A stretch of DNA of 64,000 bases from Candidatus Nitrosomarinus catalina (GCF_002156965.1 NZ_CP021324.1:282988-346987); one strand, 5' to 3'. Shown: positions 1 to 9,936, counted from the stretch's first letter. Program-made: numbers and translations. The notes: generated by a model not told the origin, from the letters alone.

Positions 1-2
1 TT

Positions 3-65
3 GGTTCTAAAGATGGTGTTAAAATTATTTCTGATATTCCATTTTTAATTATATTTAATTCGTGA
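3..65 (+). CDS. possible C-terminal end of an upstream gene (partial)
   Basis: One plus-strand frame is open from the window edge to a TGA at 63-65 and would encode the last 20 residues of a protein ending in IIFNS. It is too short to identify. The other plus frames and the minus strand give nothing longer. Positions 66-146 hold the AT-rich promoter region of the Rio1 gene, with a TATA-like tract near 95-110. Confidence 0.3.
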   Translation, partial: GSKDGVKIISDIPFLIIFNS

Positions 66-146
66 CATGAATTTTCACTATCTAACCATCTCTAATGTTT
101 TAATTAAAAAGCAATCTCTTTTATCTAGTGTGGAAAATAATAACTA

Positions 147-932
147 TTGACTGATACTATTAGTAGAAAATTAGAATCTAAAATTGATGATAAATTAATT
201 TCAAAATCTAAACGAAGAGAACTAGATGATGGATTTAAGAAAGGTAAAGTTGTCAATGAAGTTTTAGATAAACCTACAGTTATGACATTATACAAAATGA
301 TAACAGATCATGTAATTGCATATGTTAATGGTTCTGTAAGTGCTGGAAAAGAATCTGTTGTTTTTTGGGGTGTTGCTGATGATGATACTAGTGTTGCATT
401 GAAAATTTATTTGGTTAGTACTTCTAATTTTAAAAAACGTGAACCATATCTTACGGGAGATCCTAGATTCCGTCATGTCAAAAAGGGGACCAAAAATTTA
501 GTTTACTTATGGGCAAAAAAAGAATACCGTAATCTTACCCAATGCTATGAGGCTGGAATTCCTGTACCTAGACCTCTTTATGTTACAAATAATGTACTAG
601 CTATGGATTTTGTGGGTAATGATGGTGCACCTTGTAGGGCTTTGCTAACCTCAAATGTAGAACAAAATGATTATGAACAAGCAATTTCTTTAATTAAAGA
701 TCTATACCATAAAGCAAAATTAGTACATGGTGATTTTTCAGAATATAATATTTTTAAAACTGATGATGGATTAGTTGTATTTGATTTGGGTTCTGCTGTT
801 GATCTTAGACATCCAAATTCTAAGGAGTTTCTTAAAAGAGACATTAATAACATTACACGATTCTTTAAGAAAAGAGGAATGACTATTGAAGATCCTGTTG
901 ACATATTTGAGGATATTGTAAATGAGCTTTGA
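147..932 (+). CDS. rio1: RIO1-type serine protein kinase
   Basis: An atypical kinase of the RIO1 family; family members act in late maturation of the small ribosomal subunit. Visible motifs are the glycine-poor P-loop SVSAGKESVV (63-72), the ATP-binding Lys in ALKIY (K86), the catalytic loop HGDFSEYN (H194, D196, N201) and the metal-binding Asp in VFDLG (D213). At 261 residues the length is normal for archaeal Rio1. It starts with TTG; there is no ATG in the N-terminal region before the conserved part. The stop overlaps the ATG of the KH-protein gene by 11 bases, so the two are probably translationally coupled, as in many archaea. Confidence 0.93.
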   Translation: MTDTISRKLESKIDDKLISKSKRRELDDGFKKGKVVNEVLDKPTVMTLYKMITDHVIAYVNGSVSAGKESVVFWGVADDDTSVALKIYLVSTSNFKKREPYLTGDPRFRHVKKGTKNLVYLWAKKEYRNLTQCYEAGIPVPRPLYVTNNVLAMDFVGNDGAPCRALLTSNVEQNDYEQAISLIKDLYHKAKLVHGDFSEYNIFKTDDGLVVFDLGSAVDLRHPNSKEFLKRDINNITRFFKKRGMTIEDPVDIFEDIVNEL

Positions 933-1494
933 AAAATTAATTCGTATACCTAATGATAGAATAGGTGCTCTAATTGGAAAATCTGGTAGCGTTAAATCTT
1001 CAATTGAAAAATCTTGTTATGTTTCAATTGATATTGACGGTGATAACGGCGAAGTTTTTATAAAATCTGTTGGTGATGTTGAAAAAATGCAACCATTCAA
1101 AGCAATGGAAATTGTTAATGCAATTGGACGAGGATTTTCTCCTGAAAATGCAATGACTTTGTTAGAAGGTGAAAATACATTACATGTAATAGACCTTAGA
1201 GAATTTGCTGGAAAATCTAATGCAAATGTTGAAAGGATAAAAGGGAGGATCATTGGAGAAGGAGGTAGAGCAAGAAAAAATATGGAAAATCTTACTAGTA
1301 CACACATTTCAGTTTATGGAAGAACGGTTTCAATTATTGGCGATGCAAGTAAATTAAGATTAGTAGTTGATGCAATTTCTGCTATTTCCAGTGGAGGTAT
1401 GCATGGTGCAGTTTATGACAAATTAGAAGCTGCAAACCGAAGAACAAAACAAGAAAAAATGCAATTGTGGGAAGATCAAGATGTCTTCTATTAA
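922..1494 (+). CDS. KH-domain RNA-binding protein (Pno1/Dim2-like)
   Basis: It has two KH domains. The first has the GxxG loop in GALIGKSG (residues 15-22) and the second in IIGEGG (110-115). The arrangement matches archaeal relatives of eukaryotic Pno1/Dim2, which bind the 3' end of small-subunit rRNA and work with Rio kinases and the Dim1 methyltransferase. It sits between rio1 and top6B with overlaps on both sides (11 and 14 bases), so one transcript probably carries all of them. A role in 16S rRNA processing is inferred from the family and the Rio1 neighbour. Confidence 0.88.
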   Translation: MSFEKLIRIPNDRIGALIGKSGSVKSSIEKSCYVSIDIDGDNGEVFIKSVGDVEKMQPFKAMEIVNAIGRGFSPENAMTLLEGENTLHVIDLREFAGKSNANVERIKGRIIGEGGRARKNMENLTSTHISVYGRTVSIIGDASKLRLVVDAISAISSGGMHGAVYDKLEAANRRTKQEKMQLWEDQDVFY

Positions 1495-3355
1495 AGAAAA
1501 ATTTAATCAAATTTCTCCTAGTGAGTTTTTTTATAGTAATAGGGATTTAGCTGGATTTAGTAATCCTACTCGTTCACTATACACTGCTGTTCGTGAATTT
1601 GTTGAAAATGCACTAGATGCATGTGATCAAAAAGGCATTCTTCCAGACGTTCATCTTACCATCAAGGCTGTTGATCCTGATAAACCTGACCCTAAACCTT
1701 ACATTTTGACTGTAAAAGATAATGGACCTGGAATTGATGCAGAACACATCCCACTTGCTTTTGGAACTGTACTTTATGGTTCAAAATTTGGACTTAAACA
1801 AGCAAGAGGTATGTTTGGGTTGGGTGCAACAATGGCAATTTTGTATGGACAAATTACAACAAACAAACCTGTAACTGTAAAAAGTTCTTCAGACGCCAAA
1901 ATTCAAAATCAATTTGAAATATTGTTGGATATTCAAAAAAACAAACCTGTAATAGTAAAACATACTACAAAAGAAGTTGCAAAAAAAGGATTGAGTGTCA
2001 GTATTTGTTTAGAGGGTGATTATTCTAAAGCAGGAAATAAAATTCGTGATTATGTTTATGAAACTTCTTTGATTACTCCTTATGCATCAATTACTTTTGA
2101 TGACCCTAAAGGACAAAAATTTAGTCATCCTAGATTTGTAAAAGATATTCCACCACCACCTACTATTATTCGCCCTCATCCTCATGGAATTGACGTAGAA
2201 CGAATTCGACGTATGATTGTTGAATCCCAATTTGAAATTCCAACAATTGATGATGCAATGATTGAAAAAGTTAGAAAAGATTTAGGTTTGTCCAAAAAGA
2301 ATCTTAGTTTTAGTTCTATAATGGATAAAGCAAAGAAAAAATGGAAAAATCTTCCACGTCAAGTTAGAGTTGTAATTGCTTTAATGTCCTTTTTAAAAAT
2401 GGATTTTGAAAAATTAAACAAAATTAGAATTGAGGATATTGACATGCCAAATAAAAAATTATTTTATTGGGATTTTGGTGATTCACAATCTAAATCTGTA
2501 GATATGGATCCTGAAAGTCAATATTATAAACAATTAACAAACACAGTTCAGGGCGAACCGTTAACCACATTTTTGACTAAACGATTTCAGCGTGTAGGGC
2601 CAACAACTGCAGTAAAATTTGCTGAATTTGCTAAAATAAAGCCTGAAAAAAGAATGGGCACTCTGACTAATCAAGAACTTGTCAATCTGAGTGATTCTCT
2701 TCAAAAATTTGATGATTTCATGGCTCCGGATTCTAGTTGTTTGGCTCCATTAGGTGCTGAACCTCTAGAAAAAGGAATTAAGAAATTTTTTAATCCTGAT
2801 TTTGTAGCTGTAGTTCAACGTCCAGCTTCTGCTTATTCTGGATTTCCATTCATTATTGAAATGGGTATTGCTTATGGTGGTGATATTAAATCAGGCGGAC
2901 CTCATGTTTATCGCTATGCAAATAGAATTCCATTACTTTATGATGAAGGAAGTGATGTTGTTATCAAAGTTGTAAATGACACTGATTGGGGAAGATACAA
3001 AGTAAAAGGTGAACCTCCTTTCATTATTGTTTCACATATTTGTTCAACAAGAATTCCATACAAAACTGCTGGAAAAGAAAATGTTGCAGATAGACAAGAA
3101 ATAGAAAGAGAATTAAGATTAGCTTTGCAATTCTTATCTAGAAAATTATCTTCATTTATGTCTAAACGGGGTCAAGCTGAAGCTGCTAAAAAACGAGCAA
3201 ATCTTTATGCAAAATACATTCCAATGATTGCAGAATTTTGTACCGAACTAGCTGGAAAGAAAAAAGAACCTAATTATAAGAAAATGTTAGAAACTGAAAT
3301 TGAAACTGAAAATAAAAAAGCTGTAAAGGAGGAAAAAGAAATTGGCAACAAGTAA
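1481..3355 (+). CDS. top6B: DNA topoisomerase VI subunit B
   Basis: ATPase subunit of the type IIB topoisomerase, which relaxes and decatenates DNA by ATP-dependent strand passage. The GHKL nucleotide fold is clear: the Mg-binding Asn is in EFVENALDACD (39-49), Asp80 lies in KDNGPGID, and the lid motif is GMFGLGAT (110-117). A helix-two-turn-helix and transducer region follow. At 624 residues it is longer than the roughly 530 of crenarchaeal proteins, with a charged Lys/Glu C-terminal tail. It overlaps the KH gene upstream by 14 bases and top6A downstream by 14 bases. Confidence 0.97.
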   Translation: MSSIKEKFNQISPSEFFYSNRDLAGFSNPTRSLYTAVREFVENALDACDQKGILPDVHLTIKAVDPDKPDPKPYILTVKDNGPGIDAEHIPLAFGTVLYGSKFGLKQARGMFGLGATMAILYGQITTNKPVTVKSSSDAKIQNQFEILLDIQKNKPVIVKHTTKEVAKKGLSVSICLEGDYSKAGNKIRDYVYETSLITPYASITFDDPKGQKFSHPRFVKDIPPPPTIIRPHPHGIDVERIRRMIVESQFEIPTIDDAMIEKVRKDLGLSKKNLSFSSIMDKAKKKWKNLPRQVRVVIALMSFLKMDFEKLNKIRIEDIDMPNKKLFYWDFGDSQSKSVDMDPESQYYKQLTNTVQGEPLTTFLTKRFQRVGPTTAVKFAEFAKIKPEKRMGTLTNQELVNLSDSLQKFDDFMAPDSSCLAPLGAEPLEKGIKKFFNPDFVAVVQRPASAYSGFPFIIEMGIAYGGDIKSGGPHVYRYANRIPLLYDEGSDVVIKVVNDTDWGRYKVKGEPPFIIVSHICSTRIPYKTAGKENVADRQEIERELRLALQFLSRKLSSFMSKRGQAEAAKKRANLYAKYIPMIAEFCTELAGKKKEPNYKKMLETEIETENKKAVKEEKEIGNK

Positions 3356-4466
3356 AAAACAAAAAGAAAGTAAAATTAAAGCTCGAAGTAAAAAAGCAGA
3401 TGATAAACAAAAGAATATTCTTGAAATGCTAAAAAGTCATGGTGCAAAAATTTATGATGATTTAGATAATGGACAATTCCCAAAATTTTCTATTCCTAGC
3501 AGATCTGTAAGTAATATTGTATATGATAAAAAACTTAGACAATATATTTTAGGAACTAATGCTGCTTTGAGAAGCTCTAGAAATTCCGCTCAATTAAGAT
3601 CATTTACACAATTAATGTGGTTGGCATTTTTTGCAAATAGATTAACAAATGAAAAAAAATCATCTACTTTGAGAGATGTTTACTACTCATCTCAAGCATT
3701 TGCTGTAGAATTTGAAGATCAATCTGAATCTGATAATATTATTGTGGATTTAGAGGCAGTAACTTCTAAACCTAGAGAGGATTTTCATATTTTTCCTGAG
3801 GAAAGAAGCTCTATTTTCGGTGATTTGAATATTGAATACACTATTCCTGGTTATGAAGGAAAGACAATGAATTTGGCAAACCATCCTGATGGATATTCGA
3901 TAGGCCCAAGTTTGACAACTGCTGAATTGGTTGATACAAGTGCTGAAATTGTTATTGCAATTGAAAAAGGTGGTCTTTTTACAAGATTTGTTGAAGAACA
4001 AGTTGATAAAAAATTCAAATCAATCATCATTAATACTGGTGGACAAGCACCTCGTTCAACTAGAACATTATTGAAAAGACTTCATGATGAAATGAAATTA
4101 CCAATCATTTGTTTAACTGATGGGGATGTGTATGGAGAACATATTGCAATGGTAATTAAATCTGGTTCTGCAAATGCTGCACATCTTAGAGAATTAACCG
4201 TTCCTGATGCTAAATGGGTTGGAGTTTGGGCTACTGATATTGAAAAATACAAGTTACCTACTATCCCAATGACTGAATCTGATATTAAGAGATGTTATGA
4301 TTTACAAAAAGATCCTAGATATCAAGATGGAATTTGGAAAAAGGAATTAGATGTATTTTTGAGATTAAAAAGAAAAGCTGAATTGGAAGCATTCTCAAAA
4401 TATGGTCTCACAAATATTACGGACAAATATTTACCACAAAAGTTAGAATTAGCAAAGAGTCTCTAA
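3342..4466 (+). CDS. top6A: DNA topoisomerase VI subunit A (Spo11-like)
   Basis: DNA-cleaving subunit of topoisomerase VI. The nucleophile Tyr lies in RDVYYSS (111-117) of the winged-helix CAP domain. The TOPRIM metal residues are Glu208 (EKGG) and the Asp pair in TDGDVYGEH (D260, D262). The N-terminus is a Lys-rich extension of about 25 residues. It starts with TTG; a good ribosome-binding site, AAGGAGG, lies about 10 bases upstream inside the end of top6B, which supports this start. Subunits B and A together form the A2B2 enzyme. Confidence 0.97.
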   Translation: MATSKKQKESKIKARSKKADDKQKNILEMLKSHGAKIYDDLDNGQFPKFSIPSRSVSNIVYDKKLRQYILGTNAALRSSRNSAQLRSFTQLMWLAFFANRLTNEKKSSTLRDVYYSSQAFAVEFEDQSESDNIIVDLEAVTSKPREDFHIFPEERSSIFGDLNIEYTIPGYEGKTMNLANHPDGYSIGPSLTTAELVDTSAEIVIAIEKGGLFTRFVEEQVDKKFKSIIINTGGQAPRSTRTLLKRLHDEMKLPIICLTDGDVYGEHIAMVIKSGSANAAHLRELTVPDAKWVGVWATDIEKYKLPTIPMTESDIKRCYDLQKDPRYQDGIWKKELDVFLRLKRKAELEAFSKYGLTNITDKYLPQKLELAKSL

Positions 4467-4991
4467 TTATTTTATTCTTAGTGTTAATACACCATTTCTA
4501 TATTTGAAATCAAATATTTGCATTTCATTTGCTCCTTCAATTGGAACTTCTTTTGAAAATCCGCCTGTACCACGAACATATAATATTCCATCTACTAATC
4601 TAACTGCAATTTTATCTTCAGGTCCTGGAACCTCTGCTACAAAAACAAATTCTCCTTCACCTTTGATTAAATCATAAACCCAATTCTTTGTTTCTTGCTC
4701 TCTTGCTTGTTCGTATGTTGCAGGTTTTTGCTCCACTGCCATCTTTTTAATTACTCTGACCCAGTAGACCATTGTTATTGCTGCTGCTCCGATTAGAATG
4801 AAACTGACATAACCTGTATCAGCCCTTTGACTCATTATGTATACTATCCCTAAAAATAAAATTACAATTATTGGAATTACGAAATTTAATGATTGTTCAT
4901 TTGAATATGTTTTTTTGTAACTTGACAAACAATACAAATCGGTGTCCACCAAATATAAAGTATCTTTGATTTTTATTACCATTTTTGACAA
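4467..4991 (-). CDS. membrane-anchored Hsp20/CS-like domain protein
   Basis: Two hydrophobic segments lie at about residues 34-54 and 61-80. A soluble C-terminal part of about 85 residues has the beta-sandwich pattern of Hsp20/alpha-crystallin or CS domains: FVFVAEVPGPEDKIAVRL, then ILYVRG, ending GVLTLRIK. Such domains bind partly unfolded proteins or act as co-chaperones; a membrane-anchored form suggests quality control at the membrane. The start is uncertain because several Met codons precede the first membrane segment. Its 3' end abuts the stop of top6A (convergent). Confidence 0.6.
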   Translation of the reverse strand: MSKMVIKIKDTLYLVDTDLYCLSSYKKTYSNEQSLNFVIPIIVILFLGIVYIMSQRADTGYVSFILIGAAAITMVYWVRVIKKMAVEQKPATYEQAREQETKNWVYDLIKGEGEFVFVAEVPGPEDKIAVRLVDGILYVRGTGGFSKEVPIEGANEMQIFDFKYRNGVLTLRIK

Positions 4992-5041
4992 TTATCATAT
5001 TGTCTGATCCCTCTAATTCTAAATTGAAGATTAGCGAGATT

Positions 5042-5218
5042 ATGATCAAAGGAACTATAATGGCTACAATTCTTACAGTTCCCTCAATTATTGCCTTTTT
5101 AATTACATGGACTATTCTTGATAACTTGATAAACGCTGCAATTGTGGGTGGAGTTGTACATTTTATTGCAATGGGATTTAGTTTAAAAATTTCAAAAAAA
5201 ATACTAGTAAAAAAATAA
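5042..5218 (+). CDS. small membrane protein, unknown function
   Basis: A protein of 58 residues with two probable transmembrane helices (around 8-26 and 30-46) and a Lys-rich C-terminus that probably stays in the cytoplasm. The frame is open further upstream to a TTG at 4985, but that start would overlap the divergent Hsp20-like gene. The ATG at 5042 or the one at 5060 is more likely. I do not recognise a family. Confidence 0.5.
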   Translation: MIKGTIMATILTVPSIIAFLITWTILDNLINAAIVGGVVHFIAMGFSLKISKKILVKK

Positions 5219-5263
5219 TCCTTTAACCCATATTTTATGTACTTGTTATTTTCTTTGAAAATT

Positions 5264-5617
5264 ATGGATTCTTCAAAACTTGAAAATGATTTAATTTCTG
5301 AAATTAAATTGACACCTATTCAGGCTAAAACCTATTTGTTAATTACATGGTATGGAAAAATGTCTTCCTCACAAATTGCTGAAAAATTAAAAATTTCATC
5401 TGAATCTGCTCAAAAAACTGCAACTGATTTAATGAGTCTAGGTGCTTTTATTGATATTTCTGAAACTGAATTTGAAGCAATGCATCCAAGGTTTACTGCA
5501 GTTAACATGTATAGAAAAATGTGTGAAAGAGAAAATATTGAATTTAAACGAAACAAAGTTGTTGATAGTATAGGTGTAATTTTAGAACAACCATATGATG
5601 ATGCAAGAACTAAATAA
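5264..5617 (+). CDS. winged-helix DNA-binding protein (TrmB/MarR-like)
   Basis: A small transcription-factor-like protein. Residues from about 10 to 75 form a winged helix similar to the TrmB-type domain: LTPIQAKTYLLI, then SSSQIAEKLKISSESAQKTA as the recognition helix region. The rest is a short C-terminal helix with no sugar-binding or sensor domain. The frame is open to an ATG at 5237, but the nine extra residues are not needed for the fold and the ATG at 5264 fits better. The target is unknown. Confidence 0.6.
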   Translation: MDSSKLENDLISEIKLTPIQAKTYLLITWYGKMSSSQIAEKLKISSESAQKTATDLMSLGAFIDISETEFEAMHPRFTAVNMYRKMCERENIEFKRNKVVDSIGVILEQPYDDARTK

Positions 5618-5639
5618 TGCTAATAATTTGTGAACAATA

Positions 5640-6092
5640 TTGAGCGACACTGAAAAAACTGTAGAAAAACCTGAAGAAGAAAAAGTAAAAGCTGCTCCAG
5701 TTTACAAATGCTGTGACAATCCTCAGATTACATACTACGGTGTAGTAAATCTCAACATAGATGAACGAACTATAGGTTCTGTTGATGTATGGAGATGCGG
5801 TGTTTGTAAGAAACATTTCTGTGAGGAAAAACAGCTTGGTATTGAAGAATTAACTGATATTGTTGGAATGCCAAGAATTGATTCTGATGCAAAATGGGCC
5901 GTAAGCGTATGTAAATTACAACAAGGAAAATACAAATGGAAATTAGTAAAACTAAAAGAAAATGGAACCATTCAGCATGAATGTTTAGATGAAAAAGTAA
6001 TTCCTCTCGAAAGTAAAAATTTTAAAATTGAAGATGAACAACATTGGAGCTTTTTAATTGAAGACAATGTTAACAAAGCAATTGAGATTTAG
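5640..6092 (+). CDS. hypothetical Cys-rich protein
   Basis: A protein of 150 residues with an acidic/Lys-rich N-terminus followed by a likely zinc site: a Cys pair in KCCDNP (24-25) and CGVCKKHFC (about 53-61). The C-terminal half is beta-rich and has no motif I recognise. It starts with TTG, 22 bases after the winged-helix gene, and is followed eight bases later by another small gene; the three probably share a transcript. Probably lineage-specific. Confidence 0.55.
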   Translation: MSDTEKTVEKPEEEKVKAAPVYKCCDNPQITYYGVVNLNIDERTIGSVDVWRCGVCKKHFCEEKQLGIEELTDIVGMPRIDSDAKWAVSVCKLQQGKYKWKLVKLKENGTIQHECLDEKVIPLESKNFKIEDEQHWSFLIEDNVNKAIEI

Positions 6093-6100
6093 AATAGATT

Positions 6101-6385
6101 ATGGACATAAAAGTTCACATTAATAATATTCATGGTAGCCAGATGGCTGCAAAAATTACTGGGAATTTTACATTAGATAATAATGAATTTCGTTTTACAG
6201 CTATTGCATTTGGTAGAATTGGTGGACAAAATGTTGGAGCAAAATTATCTCAAACTACTGAAACAGAACTAAAAAAATTAGGTTATGATATAGATGAGGT
6301 AATTATGAAATTACAACAAAACTTACTTCAAGGGGATTTGACACTTCCAGAAGGACTCAAGAAAGAATCCTTTGTAGATGATTAG
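6101..6385 (+). CDS. hypothetical protein, 94 residues
   Basis: A small soluble protein with no membrane segment or Cys. The N-terminal half looks like beta strands ([11 protein letters not shown], then [13 protein letters not shown]) and the C-terminal half like two amphipathic helices. It follows the preceding gene by eight bases and overlaps the end of the convergent mtnP gene by four bases. I do not recognise the family. Confidence 0.5.
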   Translation: MDIKVHINNIHGSQMAAKITGNFTLDNNEFRFTAIAFGRIGGQNVGAKLSQTTETELKKLGYDIDEVIMKLQQNLLQGDLTLPEGLKKESFVDD

Positions 6386-7173
6386 AATTCTGCTTCTTCT
6401 AATGCTTTAGCACATGAACAAGTTCTTGTTTTTGGTATTTTTTCAATCAATTTTGTTAAGATTTTCTTTGTAGTTTCAACATTTTTTCCGAGTGTTTCTA
6501 ATACTTCTTTTGCAGTAACTGGTTTATCTGCCCATACATCATAATCTGTTACTGTTGAAATTGATGCATAGCACATTTGAGCTTCTCTTGCAAGTTGACA
6601 TTCTGGAACCAATGTCATTCCAATAATATCTGCACCTGTTGTTCTATAAAATTTAGATTCTGCTCTGGTTGAAAAACGTGGACCTTCAATGCATACGTAT
6701 GTACAGTCTTTATGAATTCCGATATTTTCTTCATCAGTTACTTTAAGAATTGATGATTGTAATTCTGGACAAAACGGATCTGCAACTGAAATGTGGATTA
6801 CTCTTCCGTCTTCAGAAAAAGAACCGTCTCTTGATTTTGTAAAATCTAAAAATTGTGTTGGTAAAACAAAATGACCTGGTTCTAATTCTTCTTTTAAACT
6901 TCCTACTGCTGATGGTGCAATAATTCTAGTAATTCCTAATTCTTTGAATGCCCAGATATTTGCTTTGAAATTAATCATATGCGGTGGAATTGTGTGTTTT
7001 TTTCCATGTCTTGGAAGAAATGCAATTTTTCTTCCTTTGAAAACTCCAACTGTTATGGTGTCTGAAGGTTTTCCATATGGTGTATCTATATCGATTTCTT
7101 GCGCATTTTCTAGCAAGCCTGAATCATATATTCCAGTTCCACCAAAAATTCCAATCTCTACGTCTTTTTCCAT
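6382..7173 (-). CDS. mtnP: S-methyl-5'-thioadenosine phosphorylase
   Basis: Cleaves methylthioadenosine with phosphate to adenine and methylthioribose-1-phosphate. The phosphate-binding N-terminus is [12 protein letters not shown] (residues 8-19). The substrate region [13 protein letters not shown] and the purine-binding Asp in TDYDVW are typical of the MTA phosphorylase branch of the purine phosphorylase family. The start ATG overlaps the stop of apt by one base (TAATG), so the enzyme making adenine is coupled to the one reusing it. Confidence 0.93.
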
Positions 7174-7685
7174 TAATATTTCACCAGTGATTTACAATTG
7201 TATTTGCTTAGTCCTTTAATTCCGTTTAACTCTGTTAATTCAATTATAAATGCAAATCCTGTTATTTCTCCACCAACTTTTTCAATTAGTTTTCCTGCTG
7301 CTTTTGCTGTACCTCCAGTTGCTAATAGATCATCACAAATTATTACTCTTTGACCTTTTTCAAGAATATCTTTTTGAATTTCAATTGTATCCTTTCCGTA
7401 TTCTATGGTATATGATAACTTGGCAGTTTTTCCTGGTAATTTGCCTGCTTTTCTAACCATTACAATACCTTTGTTGTATCTCAATGCCAAAATTGTTGCT
7501 AGAAGGAATCCTCTTGACTCAATTCCTGCAAACACATCTACATTTTTTGGATGAAAATGTTTTACAAATTCATCGGCAATTTGTGATAGTGATGAAGGAT
7601 CTTTTAAAACTGGACTGAAGTCTCTGAATAGTATTCCTTTTTTTGGAAAATTAGGGTATTCTGCAATTTTATCTTTAAGATTCAT
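7173..7685 (-). CDS. apt: adenine phosphoribosyltransferase
   Basis: Converts adenine and PRPP to AMP. The PRPP-binding loop is [16 protein letters not shown], and the N-terminus [17 protein letters not shown] is the usual one for the family. The frame extends to an ATG at 7703, but the Met at 7685 gives the normal N-terminus and a length of 170 residues. It is first in a two-gene operon with mtnP; together they recycle adenine released by polyamine and methionine metabolism. Confidence 0.93.
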
Positions 7686-7719
7686 ACAAATTGCTAAATT
7701 CACTAAAATAAAAATTGTA

Positions 7720-9912
7720 TTATTCTATCACGATATCTTTTTTCACTTCATTTTTTGAATCATTTACAGTAATTGAATACGTTCCTGGAGGTAAATCTTT
7801 AGGAATCGTCCAAAGAATTTCACATTTGAAATCCATTGTTGGTAAGCATGAAAGACTTTGTCCTATGAGATTACCCTTTTGATCAAATACCTCCAAGGTC
7901 ACTGATGTTTTTTGAGTTGTTGTAATTCCAACTTTGACACTTTCCCCAAATCCTGGGATTTCTACTTTTTCTCCAATTTCTATAATTATTCCTTCTTCTT
8001 GAGGTGAAATTACTTCAAATTGTGATCTATCTATGTTTGAACCACTACTAACATTGATTTTCCAAGTTCCTGAAATTGCATTTGTTGGAATTTTGAAATC
8101 TTCCACTTTGAACGTTCCATCACTGTTTGACGGAATTTCTAAACTTTTTATTTCAACTCCATTAGGATTTACTAATGCTGCTGTTAATAGTACATTTGGA
8201 TTAGTTGAACCAATCAATAGAATTCTTTCTCCTTGAGAATACTCTGTTTGTGTTGTTTGTGCATTAATAGGACCTGAACCTATTTGTAAGCCTACTGAGA
8301 ATTTCTCACTACTTTGTGCATTGCCTTTTTGAGCTACTGCTGTGTAAATTCCAGAACTATATCCTCCTAATTCTAATTCATAAGTTCCTCTACCATCTTC
8401 TTGTAACATAACTTGTATATCTTCTCCACTGATACTTCCTGATGGGTTAATTATCATAATCTTCAAAATTTCTGAAGGTTTACCTAATAGGGAAATAATT
8501 GCATTATCTGATGATTTGTAATTTGTTTTGTCAAATTCAATATTTACTGGAATTGATGGCATTTCTCCATATCCTACATAAATGAATTCTTTTACTTTAT
8601 TTTGAGTTGCAATCAAAGTCCATGTTCCTTCTAAATCATCGTTTTCGGTTGTTTGGTATTGAAATTCAACAAATCCTGATTCTCCAACAGTAAGTATATC
8701 TGATGTAATTTCTTTTCCTAGATTGTCTTCTAAGGCTAATTCAATTAATTGATTTGGTAATGCTGTTCCGTTAAATTTGATAATGCTGCCTGGATCAAAC
8801 ATTATTTCAGTTGGGGCGATTAGTATTGTTTTATCTGTTTGAATTGTCCAATATTTTAGATTTTGATTTTTTCCATCTGAAGTTATAATGGAATATTTGC
8901 CAAATGGTGCATCATACGGAATACTGATTGGTTCACTTAACTTCCAATTTCCTGTACCGTCTACTTTTTGTGTTCTACTGTTAATGGTTTTTTGTTGTGG
9001 ATCTTTAATTTCTATAATTATGGCACTACCTGGTGCACCTGTTCCAGATAATTCTAAATTATCTCCTCTATGTACTATTTTATCTATTCCATTAATTGTA
9101 ATTTTTATATTTTCTAATTTTTCTATTCTATTTTGATTTTCTCCCAGTCTTAAACTAACAATTTTTTCTTCACCTTGATTATTTTTTATCTTGAAATCTA
9201 TCCTATCTTTAGAAATGTTATCTGGAATTTTCATGGTTGTTATGAAATTTCCATTATTGTCTGTCTCAAAACTTCCAATTCTACTACTATCTATGTAAAA
9301 ATCAAAAAGTTGTGATACTCCAAAATTTTCACCTACTACTCTAATTGTTGAGCCTGCATTTGGTTTATCTGGAATTATTCTAAAAACTGAATCTGAAAAT
9401 ATTTCTCCATCTGTATCAATGATATTTTGATTTGATTCGATATTTGGATTTTGATTCACTTTCTGAATTTTTGTGGTACTAATGACTCCTGTATCTATTA
9501 CTGAATTTGTTGTGTCTAATCCTTTCCAATTAATTACTGGATTTGGTTTATCTGTCTTAATTCCAAATTTTACTGATTGATTTTCTTTAATTGATTCTGA
9601 TGATGAAAAAACTATTACTCCCTGTGAATTTTTTTCACCAATCCATCCTTTTTCTGTTTTAAAAGATTCAAAATTAGCATCTTGACTTAGCCAAATTCTA
9701 AGTGTTTTAACGTCTTGTGTTCCATCATTTGTAAATGTGATAATTGATGTCTTTTCTACTCCCATACTTTTTACATTAATTTCTTCAGCGTAACCATTTG
9801 ATGGTATAAAAATTATTGAAACAGAAAACAATATGATTGCTGAAAGTGCAATACTACTAGTAACTGGTTTTTTCATATTAGCCATTTTTTTCATATTTAC
9901 TTTAAACTCCAT
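7720..9912 (-). CDS. large secreted beta-sandwich protein
   Basis: A protein of 730 residues with a signal peptide (KKPVTSSIALSAIILFSVSI, cut probably after YAEE near residue 43) and no later membrane segment. The mature part is a string of beta-rich segments of about 90-100 residues resembling Ig-like or carboxypeptidase-regulatory-like modules, with recurring phrases such as GSAIIIEI, PNQLIELAL, LPPGTYSITV. Cys occurs only near the C-terminus. This suggests an extracellular structural or adhesion protein. Met codons at residues 1, 7, 10 and 13 are all possible starts. Confidence 0.65.
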   Translation of the reverse strand: MEFKVNMKKMANMKKPVTSSIALSAIILFSVSIIFIPSNGYAEEINVKSMGVEKTSIITFTNDGTQDVKTLRIWLSQDANFESFKTEKGWIGEKNSQGVIVFSSSESIKENQSVKFGIKTDKPNPVINWKGLDTTNSVIDTGVISTTKIQKVNQNPNIESNQNIIDTDGEIFSDSVFRIIPDKPNAGSTIRVVGENFGVSQLFDFYIDSSRIGSFETDNNGNFITTMKIPDNISKDRIDFKIKNNQGEEKIVSLRLGENQNRIEKLENIKITINGIDKIVHRGDNLELSGTGAPGSAIIIEIKDPQQKTINSRTQKVDGTGNWKLSEPISIPYDAPFGKYSIITSDGKNQNLKYWTIQTDKTILIAPTEIMFDPGSIIKFNGTALPNQLIELALEDNLGKEITSDILTVGESGFVEFQYQTTENDDLEGTWTLIATQNKVKEFIYVGYGEMPSIPVNIEFDKTNYKSSDNAIISLLGKPSEILKIMIINPSGSISGEDIQVMLQEDGRGTYELELGGYSSGIYTAVAQKGNAQSSEKFSVGLQIGSGPINAQTTQTEYSQGERILLIGSTNPNVLLTAALVNPNGVEIKSLEIPSNSDGTFKVEDFKIPTNAISGTWKINVSSGSNIDRSQFEVISPQEEGIIIEIGEKVEIPGFGESVKVGITTTQKTSVTLEVFDQKGNLIGQSLSCLPTMDFKCEILWTIPKDLPPGTYSITVNDSKNEVKKDIVIE

Positions 9913-9936
9913 TTTAATTTAGTATTTCTCATTTTT

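Noticed and set aside
4985-5041. TTG start for the small membrane protein at 4985
   Set aside because: It would overlap the start of the divergent Hsp20-like gene and adds residues before the first membrane helix without support; the ATG at 5042 is preferred.
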